This document shows, one piece after another, positions 33,134 through 41,701 of a stretch of DNA of 64,000 bases. Every line of letters begins with the position of its first letter. The stretch's first letter is position 1. The notes below the pieces were generated by a model. It was not told the DNA's origin. It was given only the letters and a program-made list of their open reading frames with translations, and ran no database searches. Origin of the DNA: Synechococcus sp. ATX 2A4 (GTDB taxonomy: Bacteria; Cyanobacteriota; Cyanobacteriia; PCC-6307; Cyanobiaceae); the NCBI RefSeq assembly GCF_024346375.1, contig NZ_JAGQCV010000010.1, positions 60,658 to 124,657 on the forward strand, given 5' to 3'. The translations under genes were made by a program, and so were the position numbers.

Positions 33134-34663
33134 TCAGGCCGGGAGCGCGCGCGGCCGGGCGCCGAAACGCTCCACCAGAATCTGCTCCAGCGCCTCGGGA
33201 AGCTCGCTGAGCGGAATGCCCTTGTCGTGCAGCTCGGCCAGCCGGGGATCGGCCGCCATCGAGCCGCCCAGGAACACCTTCACCGCTTCCACCATCGCGC
33301 CGTCCTTGCGGGCCTTGGCCCCCATCAGGCCGATCGCGCCCATGTAGGGCTGGCCGCAGGCATTGGGGCAGCCGGTCCAGTGGGTGCGCACGCCGTGGGG
33401 CACCTCCAGGCGCCGCTCCAGTTCCTCCACCACCGCCTGGGCCGTGCTCTTGGTGGGGATCAGCGCAAAGCTGCAGTAGCGGTTGCCGGTGCAGCTCACC
33501 GCTTCCGCCGCCAGCGGACCGGGATCCACGCGGAAATGCCGCAGCAGCGGTTCAGCCAGCAGCGCCTCCAGCCGGTCGCTGGGCACGTCGGCGATCAAGG
33601 CGTTCTGGCTTTCGCTCAGGCGCAGTCCGCCGCTGCCGTAGGTGCGGGCCAGCCGGGCCAGGTCGGTCATCGAATCGGCGTGCAGCCGCCCCATCGGCAC
33701 ATGCAGCCCCACCCAGTGCAGCCCCGGCTGTTTCTGGGCATGCACGCCGCAGATGTCGCGCGGCGCGCGGCACACCAGGTGGGTGCCGTCATGGGGCACC
33801 AGGGCGAGAGCAGCGGCGGCGCCGGCCACGGCGCCGTAGCTCTCCACCACCTCCGCCCGGTAGGTGTCGAGGCCGACGGCATCGATCAGATACATCAAAC
33901 GGGTCTTGTTGCGGTTGCTGCGGTCGCCCTGCCGTTCGTAGTGGCGCAGCACCGCGAGCGTGAAGGCCGGCAGCTGATCGGCCGGCAGCCACAACCCCAG
34001 CGGGATCGCCAGCTCATTGCGCTGGGCCGAGAAGAAACCGCCCACCATCACGGTGAAGCCCAGCGTGCCGTCGTTGAACGCGGGCAGGAAGGCGAGGTCG
34101 TTGTGCAGCAGGAAGGAGTCGGGGGCGCCGCCCACCGCCACATTGAACTTGCGCGGCAGGTTGCGCGGACCCTCGGGGCCAAGCACCGCCGCCTGGATGC
34201 GGTCCACCAGCGGCCGGGTGTCGATGAACTCTTCGGGGTCGATGCCGGCCAGGGGGTTGCCAGTCACATTGCGGGGGTTGTCGTGGCCCGACTGGCGGCT
34301 GGTGAGGCCCACCCGCTCGAGTGCCGCCATCAGCGGCGGCATGTCCTCCAGCAGCAGGCCGCGCAGCTGGATGTTCTGGCGGGTGGTGATGTCGGCGCTG
34401 CCGTGGCTGCCGCAGCGATCGATGGCCTCGGCCAGCACATCGAGCTGATCGGCGTTGAGCACGCCGTTGGGCAGCCGCAGCCGCAGCATGAAGCGCCCGG
34501 GCGTGACCGGGCGGAAGAAGATGCCCAGCCACTTGAGGTGGATGGTGAGGGTGGCCTCATCGAGGGACTCCCAGCCGGCGGCGCTCAGTTCACCCAGCCG
34601 TGGGGCCAGATCCAGACCACAGAAGCTGGCCTTGGCCTGCTCCACCTTGTTGAGCGTCGCCAT
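33134..34663 (-). CDS. nirA: ferredoxin-nitrite reductase
   Basis: NirA reduces nitrite to ammonium with six electrons from ferredoxin. With ATG 34663 the protein has 509 residues. The four cluster/siroheme cysteines are C391 and C397 (CTGNRYC) and C432 and C436 (CPNACG), the C-x5-C and C-x3-C pattern of the family. TRQNIQLRGLLLEDMP is also typical. No extra C-terminal ferredoxin domain is present. It is divergent from the TrpD2-like/narM genes and followed by the siroheme genes. A longer frame to 34732 runs into the intergenic region and was rejected. Confidence 0.97.
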   Translation of the reverse strand: MATLNKVEQAKASFCGLDLAPRLGELSAAGWESLDEATLTIHLKWLGIFFRPVTPGRFMLRLRLPNGVLNADQLDVLAEAIDRCGSHGSADITTRQNIQLRGLLLEDMPPLMAALERVGLTSRQSGHDNPRNVTGNPLAGIDPEEFIDTRPLVDRIQAAVLGPEGPRNLPRKFNVAVGGAPDSFLLHNDLAFLPAFNDGTLGFTVMVGGFFSAQRNELAIPLGLWLPADQLPAFTLAVLRHYERQGDRSNRNKTRLMYLIDAVGLDTYRAEVVESYGAVAGAAAALALVPHDGTHLVCRAPRDICGVHAQKQPGLHWVGLHVPMGRLHADSMTDLARLARTYGSGGLRLSESQNALIADVPSDRLEALLAEPLLRHFRVDPGPLAAEAVSCTGNRYCSFALIPTKSTAQAVVEELERRLEVPHGVRTHWTGCPNACGQPYMGAIGLMGAKARKDGAMVEAVKVFLGGSMAADPRLAELHDKGIPLSELPEALEQILVERFGARPRALPA

Positions 34664-34759
34664 GGCGGGGAGGGGAAAGAGGGTGGAAGGGCCGATCAGG
34701 CCGGCGGCCGGATCGCGCGGGAACCACCGCACAGATCGCAGTGGGCCTGCGCATGCCTA

Positions 34760-34773
34760 ATGATCGGAATCAT
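34760..34773. promoter_or_regulatory. 14-bp palindrome in the nirA divergent region
   Basis: ATGAT-CGGA-ATCAT is a perfect 5-bp inverted repeat with a 4-nt spacer. If the TrpD2-like gene starts at TTG 34801, the palindrome is intergenic, 97 bp from the nirA start and 28 bp from the other. It does not match the NtcA consensus GTA-N8-TAC. Confidence 0.4.
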
Positions 34774-34800
34774 CACCCTTTCAGCCGGAGTGCCGGAGTC

Positions 34801-35898
34801 TTGTCGCAGGTGGCACCAATTTCTGCCGTGGAGGGCGCCTGTGTCCCAGGCGCCGCCCGCCGCCCCGCGCTGGCGCCGGAGGTGCTGCGCTTCCGGGAGC
34901 TGCTGGCCAAGGTCGGCAGCGGCGAGCACACCAGCACCGGCCTCACCCGCGCCGAAGCCCGCGAAGCCACCGATCTGATGCTGCTGGGGCCGGTGAGCGA
35001 CGCCCAGCTGGGGGCGTTTCTGATCGCCCATCGCATCCGCCGGCCGTCGCCGCTGGAGCTGGCCGGCATGCTCGACAGCTACCGCCAGCACGGCCCGGTG
35101 CTGCGCACCCCCGGCCAGCGGCCGCTCTGCTTCGGCGTGCCCTACGACGGCCGCAGCCGCACCGCGCCGCTGTTGCCGCTGCTGGCCCTGCTGCTGGCGG
35201 CCGCCGGCCAGCCGGTGGTGCTGCACGGCGGTGATCCGATGCCGGTGAAATACGGCATCAGCCTTGCCGAGCTGTTTGCTGCCCTCGGCATCGACTGGCG
35301 GCGGCTCAGCCTGGCTGAGCTGCAGCAGCGGCTGGAGGGCCAGGGCCTGGCGCTCACCCACCAGCCCTGCCACTTCCCTGCCGCCGAACGCCTGCTGCCG
35401 ATCCGCGAGGCGATCGGCAAGCGGCCGCCGGTGGCCAGCCTGGAACTGCTCTGGACCCCCCACCAAGGGGAGCATCTGCTGGTGAGCGGCTTCGTCCATC
35501 CCCCCACCGAAGCCCGCGCCTGGGAGGCATTGGCCCACGCCGGCGAAACCGATCTGCTCACCGTCAAGGGGCTGGAGGGCTCCACTGACCTGCCCACCAG
35601 CCGTGCCGGCATCACCGCCCGGGGCCGCGGCGGCGTGATCACCCGCCTGCTGGTGCACCCCCGCGACCATGGCCTCTGCGGCCCCGAGGTGCCCTGGCAG
35701 AACCTGGAGCTCTGGCGCGAGCAGGCGCTGGCGGCGCTGCAGGGCGAGGGACCGCTGGCTGAGCCCTTGCTGTGGAACCTGGGGGTGTACCTCTGGCTGG
35801 CCGAGCGCTGCGACAGCCTGCCGGCGGGGCTTGACCAGGCCCGCGCCCTGCTGGTGGCCCGCTGCGGCGAAAAGCTGCGCCAGGATCTTGCCCCATGA
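34801..35898 (+). CDS. anthranilate phosphoribosyltransferase-like (TrpD2/YbiB type) protein
   Basis: The roughly 365-residue protein shows the TrpD fold pattern: LRFRELLAKVGSGEHTSTGLTRAEAREATDLML near the N-terminus, GRSRTAPLLPLLALLLAAAGQPVVLHGGDPMPVKYGIS in the PRPP-binding part, and FVHPPTEARAWEAL. The true tryptophan enzyme's GTGGD loop is replaced (FGVPYDGRSR), so it is the TrpD2-like group whose E. coli relative binds nucleic acid. Start candidates are TTG 34801 with an upstream GGAG, or GTG 34741/ATG 34753 (which would cover the palindrome). The TGA overlaps narM by 4 bp. Confidence 0.78.
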   Translation: MSQVAPISAVEGACVPGAARRPALAPEVLRFRELLAKVGSGEHTSTGLTRAEAREATDLMLLGPVSDAQLGAFLIAHRIRRPSPLELAGMLDSYRQHGPVLRTPGQRPLCFGVPYDGRSRTAPLLPLLALLLAAAGQPVVLHGGDPMPVKYGISLAELFAALGIDWRRLSLAELQQRLEGQGLALTHQPCHFPAAERLLPIREAIGKRPPVASLELLWTPHQGEHLLVSGFVHPPTEARAWEALAHAGETDLLTVKGLEGSTDLPTSRAGITARGRGGVITRLLVHPRDHGLCGPEVPWQNLELWREQALAALQGEGPLAEPLLWNLGVYLWLAERCDSLPAGLDQARALLVARCGEKLRQDLAP

Positions 35899-36383
35899 GC
35901 CTGCCTGCGCCCGACAGCCACGACCGCTGCTTCGGCTTTGAGGCCGATTTCGTCGCTGATCTGCGCTGCCTGCCGATGGCGGTGCGGCGCAAACTCGACC
36001 TGGCCGGGGTGAAGCTCAAGCTCAGCCACTGGCAGGCCCTGGGCGCAGCGGAGCGCGAGGGGCTGCTGGCCTGGCCCGACCAGCCGCTCGCGATCGAGGC
36101 CCTGCGGGCATGGCTACTGGAACGCACGGCCGCCATGGCCGCTGGCCCGGCCCGGCCCCTGCCGCCGGCCCAGCTGGAGGCCCTGCCCAGCGCGGCCGAC
36201 GATCAGGCGGTGCCAGTGGTGTTGGCGGCGGCCTGCCGGCAGCTGGGCACCCCGCTCCGCCTGGAGCAATGGCAGGGCCTCGATGGGCTGCAGCGCTTCG
36301 CGCTGGTGAAGCTCAGCCATCCGGGCCATGAGCACCGCAACCTGCCGAGGGCGCTGCTGGAATTCGGGTTGTCCTGTGCGTGA
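35895..36383 (+). CDS. narM: nitrate reductase-associated protein
   Basis: The 162-residue protein matches the nitrate-reductase-associated family (NarM in Synechococcus elongatus, needed for active nitrate reductase): FGFEADFVADLRCLPMAVRRKLDLAGVKL and SHWQALGAAEREGLLAWP are the conserved blocks, with KLSHPGHEHRN later. Its position in the nitrate island and the ATGA overlap with the TrpD2-like gene support the name. The molecular mechanism is not established. nrtA starts 175 bp downstream. Confidence 0.88.
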   Translation: MSLPAPDSHDRCFGFEADFVADLRCLPMAVRRKLDLAGVKLKLSHWQALGAAEREGLLAWPDQPLAIEALRAWLLERTAAMAAGPARPLPPAQLEALPSAADDQAVPVVLAAACRQLGTPLRLEQWQGLDGLQRFALVKLSHPGHEHRNLPRALLEFGLSCA

Positions 36384-36405
36384 ACCCTGTGGAGCCTGGC
36401 CATCG

Positions 36406-36419
36406 GTAACAACCGGCAC
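36406..36419 (+). promoter_or_regulatory. imperfect NtcA-like box upstream of nrtA
   Basis: GTA-ACAACCGG-CAC matches GTA-N8-TAC with one mismatch (CAC for TAC), including the often seen GTAACA start. It lies 140 bp upstream of the nrtA ATG. No convincing TAN3T -10 box is found about 22 bp downstream, so support is weak. Confidence 0.3.
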
Positions 36420-36558
36420 CATCAATCCGTCCCCTTTCGTGATGTCGTGGACGGGTTGGTCAGCTTGTGCGCCAACCTTGCCGGCTCGGTGCGCTTCGTT
36501 CATGAGGCCCGTCCGGATTGCGTGATCCGCATCCAGACCTTCGTGCCACCCCAGCCCC

Positions 36559-37869
36559 ATGCCGAACCTTTCGCGCCGCAAGTTCCTCGTGACCGCCGCC
36601 GGCACAACCGCTGGCGCCCTCTGGTTGAGTGCCTGCGGCGGCAATCAGCCTGACAAGACCGCAGCTCCGGCCGCCACCGATAGCGGCGACGTGGAAGTGA
36701 AGGGCGCCACGCTCGGTTTCATCGCTCTCACCGATGCGGCGCCGTTGATCATTGCCAAGGAGAAGGGATTTTTCGACAAGCATGGCGTGCCTGAGATGAA
36801 GGTGGTCAAACAGACCTCCTGGGCCGCCACCCGCGACAACCTGGAGCTGGGGGCCGAGCGCGGCGGCATCGACGGCGGCCACATCCTCACGCCGATGCCC
36901 TATCTGCTCACGGCAGGGAAGATCACCAAGAGCTCCCAGCCCTTGCCGATGTACATCCTGGCCCGGCTGAATGTGAATGGCCAGGCCCTCTCCCTCTCCA
37001 ACGAATTCCTCAAGGAGAAGGTCACCATCAGCGATCCGAAGATCAAGGAAATTGCCGATCGCAAGAAGGCCAGCGGCACGCTGCTCAAGGCGGCCGTGAC
37101 CTTCCCCGGCGGCACCCACGACCTCTGGATGCGCTACTGGCTGTCGGCCAATGGCGTCAATCCCAACAGCGAGGCCGATCTGGTGGTGGTGCCTCCCGCC
37201 CAGATGGTGGCCAACCTCCAGACGGGCACCATGGACACCTACTGCGTGGGTGAACCCTGGAACCAGCGGGCCGTGAACATGAAAATCGGCTACACCGGCG
37301 CCATCACCGGTGAGCTCTGGAATGATCACCCTGAGAAAGCGTTGACGATTCGCGCGGACTGGGCGGACAAGCACCCCAAAGCCACCCTGGCGATGCTCAA
37401 GGCGGTGCAGGAAGCCCAGATCTGGTGCCAGGACCCGGCCAACCTTGACGAGCTCTGCGAGATCACCTCAAAAGACAAGTATTTCAAGACCAGCGTTGAA
37501 GACATCAAGCCGCGTCTGGCAGGCACATTCGACTACGGCGATGGCCGTACCGTGACGGACTCGCCACTCAAGATGTTCTTCTGGAGCGACACTGACTCCC
37601 ACTCCTTCCCCTACAAGAGCCACGACCTCTGGTTCCTCACCGAAGATATCCGCTGGGGCTATCTGCCTCAGAACACCGACACCAAGGCCCTGATCGACAA
37701 GGTCAACCGCTCCGATCTCTGGAGAGAGGCGGCCAAGGCGATCGGCCAGGAAAAAGCCATTCCCGCCTCCGATTCCCGCGGCAAGGAAACATTCTTCGAT
37801 GGCGTTGTTTTCGACCCTGAAGATCCCAAGGGCTACCTCGATTCCCTCAAGATCAAAGCCCTGGCCTGA
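36559..37869 (+). CDS. nrtA: nitrate/nitrite ABC transporter substrate-binding lipoprotein
   Basis: NrtA captures nitrate and nitrite in the periplasm. The 436-residue protein starts with a twin-arginine-like signal (SRRKFLVTAAG) and a lipobox (LSAC, Cys at residue 26). The mature part has LGFIALTDAAPLIIAKEKGFFDKHG, FPGGTHDLWMRYW and VGEPWNQRAV, all characteristic of the NrtA/SsuA-type fold. Nrt genes follow in the order A-B-C-D on the same strand, with 36 bp to nrtB. Expression is expected to be ammonium-repressed by NtcA. Confidence 0.96.
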   Translation: MPNLSRRKFLVTAAGTTAGALWLSACGGNQPDKTAAPAATDSGDVEVKGATLGFIALTDAAPLIIAKEKGFFDKHGVPEMKVVKQTSWAATRDNLELGAERGGIDGGHILTPMPYLLTAGKITKSSQPLPMYILARLNVNGQALSLSNEFLKEKVTISDPKIKEIADRKKASGTLLKAAVTFPGGTHDLWMRYWLSANGVNPNSEADLVVVPPAQMVANLQTGTMDTYCVGEPWNQRAVNMKIGYTGAITGELWNDHPEKALTIRADWADKHPKATLAMLKAVQEAQIWCQDPANLDELCEITSKDKYFKTSVEDIKPRLAGTFDYGDGRTVTDSPLKMFFWSDTDSHSFPYKSHDLWFLTEDIRWGYLPQNTDTKALIDKVNRSDLWREAAKAIGQEKAIPASDSRGKETFFDGVVFDPEDPKGYLDSLKIKALA

Positions 37870-37905
37870 GCGACCGCCCCTCGCCATTGATCACCCCCAC
37901 CCTTC

Positions 37906-38751
37906 ATGACCCTCACTGCTGTGAACGGCAGGCGAATCCCTCGCCAACGCCAAGGCCAACACCGTTCCACCCTTCTCACCACGATTCTCCCTTACCTGCT
38001 CTGCATCGGCGGGTTTTTGATTGCCTGGCAGGTGCTCTCGGGCCTGCTGGGTGCCGATCGCTTGCCCGGGCCCATCAAGGTGGTGACCGACACCTGGGAT
38101 CCTTACATCAGCCAGCCTTTTTATGACGATGGCGGCACCAGCAAGGGGCTGGGCTGGCAGATCCTGATCTCGCTGCAGCGGGTGGCCGTGGGCTATGGCC
38201 TGGCGGCCATTGTGGGCATCGCCATCGGCGGGCTGCTGGGCCTGAATCGCTTCGTGGGCAAGGGCTTCGATCCAGTGATCCAGGTGTTGCGCACCGTGCC
38301 TCCTTTGGCCTGGTTCCCGATTTCGCTGATGGTGTTCCAAAATGCCGATAAATCTGCCATCTTCGTAATCTTCATCACCTCTATCTGGCCGATTATCATC
38401 AACACTGCCGTGGGCATCCGCGAAATTCCGCAGGATTACACCAATGTGTCTCGCGTGCTGAGGCTACGCAAGCGGGCCTATATCCGCGAGATCGTTGTTC
38501 CTGCTACCGTTCCGTATGTGTTCACCGGTCTGCGCATCGCTGTGGGTCTGGCCTGGTTGGCGATTGTGGCGGCGGAAATGCTCAAGGCCGATGGCGGCAT
38601 CGGCTATTTCATCTGGGACGCGTACAACGCCGGCGGCGGCACCAGCGCCAGCCAGATTGTGCTGGCGATTGTGTATGTGGGAATTGTCGGTCTTTTGCTT
38701 GACCGGCTGGTGGCGTTTGCCGGTCGGCGAGTGAGCAGCGGAGCCTCATAA
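37906..38751 (+). CDS. nrtB: nitrate ABC transporter permease
   Basis: The 281-residue protein has about six membrane helices and the ABC-permease EAA-type loop (VLRLRKRAYIREIVVPATVPYVFTGLRIAVG). The N-terminal hydrophobic stretch begins near residue 28 (YLLCIGGFLIAWQVLSGLLG). The helix ends VPPLAWFPISLMVFQNADKSAIFVIF fit the nitrate/taurine permease group. Only 3 bp separate it from nrtC. Confidence 0.96.
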   Translation: MTLTAVNGRRIPRQRQGQHRSTLLTTILPYLLCIGGFLIAWQVLSGLLGADRLPGPIKVVTDTWDPYISQPFYDDGGTSKGLGWQILISLQRVAVGYGLAAIVGIAIGGLLGLNRFVGKGFDPVIQVLRTVPPLAWFPISLMVFQNADKSAIFVIFITSIWPIIINTAVGIREIPQDYTNVSRVLRLRKRAYIREIVVPATVPYVFTGLRIAVGLAWLAIVAAEMLKADGGIGYFIWDAYNAGGGTSASQIVLAIVYVGIVGLLLDRLVAFAGRRVSSGAS

Positions 38752-38754
38752 GTC

Positions 38755-40779
38755 ATGCCGGCACTTCTCACCGTCGACAACGTCACCCAGGCGTTCCCGC
38801 TCAAGAACGGCGGCACCTACGTGGCCCTCAAAGACATCTTCCTGCAGATCGCGGAAGGTGAATTCGTGACCCTGATCGGCCATTCCGGTTGCGGCAAATC
38901 GACCCTGCTGGATCTGCTGGCCGGTCTCACCTTGGCCAGTGAGGGCGGTATCCTCATGAACGGCCAGGAAGTCACCGAACCCGGCCCTGACCGGATGGTG
39001 GTGTTTCAGAACTACTCGCTGCTCCCCTGGAAAACAGTTCGCCAGAACATCGCCCTCGCCGTTGACAACGTGATGCCCCAGCTCTCCAGGGCGGAGCGGA
39101 GCGAGATCGTGGAGCGCAACATCAAGCTGGTGAAGCTCACACCGGCGGCTGATAAATATCCTGCTGAGATCTCTGGGGGCATGAAGCAGCGGGTGGCGAT
39201 CGCCCGGGCCCTGGCGATCCGGCCCAAGTTGCTGCTGCTCGATGAGCCCTTCGGTGCCCTCGATGCGCTGACGCGTGGCAATCTGCAAACCCAGCTGATG
39301 GAGATCTGCCAGGAGGCGAAAGTCACTGCGGTGATGGTCACCCACGACGTGGACGAAGCCCTGCTGCTCTCCGATCGCGTGGTGATGCTCACCAACGGCC
39401 CGGAGGCCTATATCGGCCAGATCCTCGATGTGCCGCTGGCCCGGCCCCGCTCCCAGCTCACCGCTGTGGAAGACCCCACCTACTACGGCCTGCGCGCCGA
39501 AGTGGTCACCTTTCTCAACCAGCAGCGCGATGCCCGCCAGCAGCGCCTCAAACCCAAGGGATCGGTGGCCTGCGGCGCGCTCGAGAAGGTGAATCTGGAG
39601 ATCGGCTTCGTGCCGCTCACCGATTGCGCCCCATTGGTGATGGCCCTTGAAGGCGGCTTCTTCGCCAGGCACGGGCTTGATCAGGTCAGATTGCGGCGGG
39701 AAACCAACTGGAAAACCCTGGAGGCCAACCTGCGCCAGGGGGTGGTGGATGCGGCCCAGATGGTGGCGGGCCTGCCCTTCGCCATGACCCTCGGCAGCCA
39801 GGGTCGCAGCCCCGTGCTGATCACCTCGGCGCTCACGCTCACCCGCAATGGCAATGCGATCACCCTGCACCGCCGTTTCCACGAGGCCGGCGTCCGCACC
39901 GTGGCGGATCTCAAGGCCTGGATCAGCGCCAATGCCGGCCACAGGCCTGTGCTGGCCATGGTGCACCCCGCCTCCATGCACAACCTGATGCTGCGTGCCT
40001 GGTTGGCGTCCGCCGGCATTGATCCCACCAGCGATGTGGAGCTGATCGTGATCCCGCCGGCCCAGATGGTGGCCACGCTCAAGGCCGGCACGATCGATGG
40101 CTTCTGCGTGGGCGAGCCCTGGAACTCCCGCGCCGTGCAGGAGGGCCACGGCACCGTGATCGCCACCGACACCGACCTCTGGGACGGCCACGCCGAGAAG
40201 GTGCTCGGTGTGCGGGAAGACTGGGCCGCCGCCCACCCCCATACTCACCAAGCGCTGCTGTGCGCCCTGCTGGAGGCCTGCCGCTATTGCGAAGATCCGG
40301 CCAATCGCCAGGAACTGGCCGAGCTGCTGGCGCGTCCCGAATACGTGGGCACTAAAGCCGATGTGCTGCTGCCCGGCCTGGTCCAGGCCTACGACCGGGG
40401 CACTGGCGTGCCGGCGCTGATTCCCGGCTTCAACCGGTTCTTCGGGCCGGGCGTGAATGCCCCCGATCGCGCGGAGGCCACCTGGATCCTTACCCAGCTG
40501 GCGCGCTGGAACGTCTGCTCCTTCCCGGGCAACTGGGAAGAGGTGCTTGATCGGGTGCAGCGCCCGGATCTGTTCCGTGAGGCGGCCGCCTCCCTCGGCC
40601 TGTCCCCCGAGCCGCCCAGCACACCGGCTTCCCACAAGAGCTTCTTCGGCGCCGAGCAGCTCGACCCCTCCGACCCCGCCGCCTACGTGCAAGGGCTGCA
40701 GCAGGAGCTTCCGCTGCGCATCGAGGCCGTGGTGTTGCCACCACCGCCCCCTTCCCGCCGGCCAGTGGCCGCTACCTGA
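38755..40779 (+). CDS. nrtC: nitrate ABC transporter ATP-binding protein with NrtA-like regulatory domain
   Basis: The 674-residue protein fuses an ATPase domain (residues about 1-255) to a C-terminal NrtA-like domain (about 275-660). Walker A (GHSGCGKSTLLDLL), the ABC signature (ISGGMKQRVAIARAL) and Walker B (LLLLDEPFGALDAL) are intact. The C-terminal part mirrors NrtA (IGFVPLTDCAPLVMALEGGFFARHG and VGEPWNSRAVQEGHG) but has no signal peptide, as expected for the cytoplasmic regulatory domain that mediates ammonium inhibition. The length is normal for NrtC. Confidence 0.97.
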   Translation: MPALLTVDNVTQAFPLKNGGTYVALKDIFLQIAEGEFVTLIGHSGCGKSTLLDLLAGLTLASEGGILMNGQEVTEPGPDRMVVFQNYSLLPWKTVRQNIALAVDNVMPQLSRAERSEIVERNIKLVKLTPAADKYPAEISGGMKQRVAIARALAIRPKLLLLDEPFGALDALTRGNLQTQLMEICQEAKVTAVMVTHDVDEALLLSDRVVMLTNGPEAYIGQILDVPLARPRSQLTAVEDPTYYGLRAEVVTFLNQQRDARQQRLKPKGSVACGALEKVNLEIGFVPLTDCAPLVMALEGGFFARHGLDQVRLRRETNWKTLEANLRQGVVDAAQMVAGLPFAMTLGSQGRSPVLITSALTLTRNGNAITLHRRFHEAGVRTVADLKAWISANAGHRPVLAMVHPASMHNLMLRAWLASAGIDPTSDVELIVIPPAQMVATLKAGTIDGFCVGEPWNSRAVQEGHGTVIATDTDLWDGHAEKVLGVREDWAAAHPHTHQALLCALLEACRYCEDPANRQELAELLARPEYVGTKADVLLPGLVQAYDRGTGVPALIPGFNRFFGPGVNAPDRAEATWILTQLARWNVCSFPGNWEEVLDRVQRPDLFREAAASLGLSPEPPSTPASHKSFFGAEQLDPSDPAAYVQGLQQELPLRIEAVVLPPPPPSRRPVAAT

Positions 40780-40809
40780 TACCCCCCATTCGCCACCGCC
40801 CGCTTCTCC

Positions 40810-41643
40810 ATGCAGACCCTCAGCTCAACGGCGGCCAGCGCCACCAGCGCCACCGGCGCCTACCTGGAGATTGACGGGGTCACCAAGGTGTATCCCAGCG
40901 CCCGGGGGCCCCACACCGTTCTCGACGGTGTTGATCTATCGGTGGCGGAGGGGGAGTTCGTCTGCCTGATCGGCCATTCCGGCTGCGGCAAATCCACCCT
41001 GCTCGACATGGTGTCGGGCTTTCGCCAGCCCACCACTGGCGAGGTGCGGCTGAACGGGGAGCGCATCATCGATCCCGGCCCCGACCGGATGGTGGTGTTC
41101 CAGAACTACTCGCTGCTCCCCTGGTTGAGCGCCTACGACAACATCGCCCTGGCGGTGAACAGCGTGTTCCCCGAGCTGCAGCGCAACGGCCAGGCCAAGG
41201 CGATCGTGGAGGAACATCTGGCGATGGTGGGCCTCAGCGAAGCGGCCCACAAGAAGCCAGGAAGTCTGTCGGGGGGGATGAAGCAGCGGGTGTCGATTGC
41301 CCGCGCCCTCGCGCTCAAACCGAAGGTGCTGCTGCTCGATGAACCGTTCGGAGCGCTCGATCCGATCACGCGCGAGGAACTGCAGGAGGAGCTGCTGAAG
41401 ATCTGGGCCGATCACCGCGTCACGGTGCTGATGATCACCCACGACATCGATGAAGCCCTGTTTCTGGCCGATCGGGTGGTGATGATGACCAACGGCCCTG
41501 CCGCCACGATCGGCGAGGTGCTTGAGCTGCCGTTTGCCCGCCCGCGGGTGCGGGCCCGCCTGCTGGAGCAGCCCGAATACTTTGATCTGCGCAACCGCGC
41601 CCTCGATTTCCTTTACCGCCGCTACGCCCACGACGACGACTGA
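40810..41643 (+). CDS. nrtD: nitrate ABC transporter ATP-binding protein
   Basis: The 277-residue protein has Walker A (GHSGCGKSTLLDMVSG), the signature (LSGGMKQRVSIARALAL), Walker B (LLLLDEPFGALDPI) and the ITHDIDEALFLADRVVMM switch region. It works as the second ATPase of the NrtB2CD complex. It ends 58 bp from the convergent narB stop, where I see no strong terminator. Confidence 0.97.
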   Translation: MQTLSSTAASATSATGAYLEIDGVTKVYPSARGPHTVLDGVDLSVAEGEFVCLIGHSGCGKSTLLDMVSGFRQPTTGEVRLNGERIIDPGPDRMVVFQNYSLLPWLSAYDNIALAVNSVFPELQRNGQAKAIVEEHLAMVGLSEAAHKKPGSLSGGMKQRVSIARALALKPKVLLLDEPFGALDPITREELQEELLKIWADHRVTVLMITHDIDEALFLADRVVMMTNGPAATIGEVLELPFARPRVRARLLEQPEYFDLRNRALDFLYRRYAHDDD

Positions 41644-41701
41644 GCGGTTGGCTGATGCACCCGGCCCGTTAGAACCTGGCTGGTGATCCAGCGGAAACTC
41701 T

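Noticed and set aside
31982..34978. Plus-strand open frame of 998 codons across cobA-CbiX-nirA
   Set aside because: It is antisense to three recognisable genes, is Gln/His/Arg-rich and shows no motif; long shadow frames are expected at this GC content.
38746..40692. Minus-strand open frame of 648 codons under nrtC
   Set aside because: Antisense shadow of the ATPase-NrtA fusion gene, with low-complexity composition.
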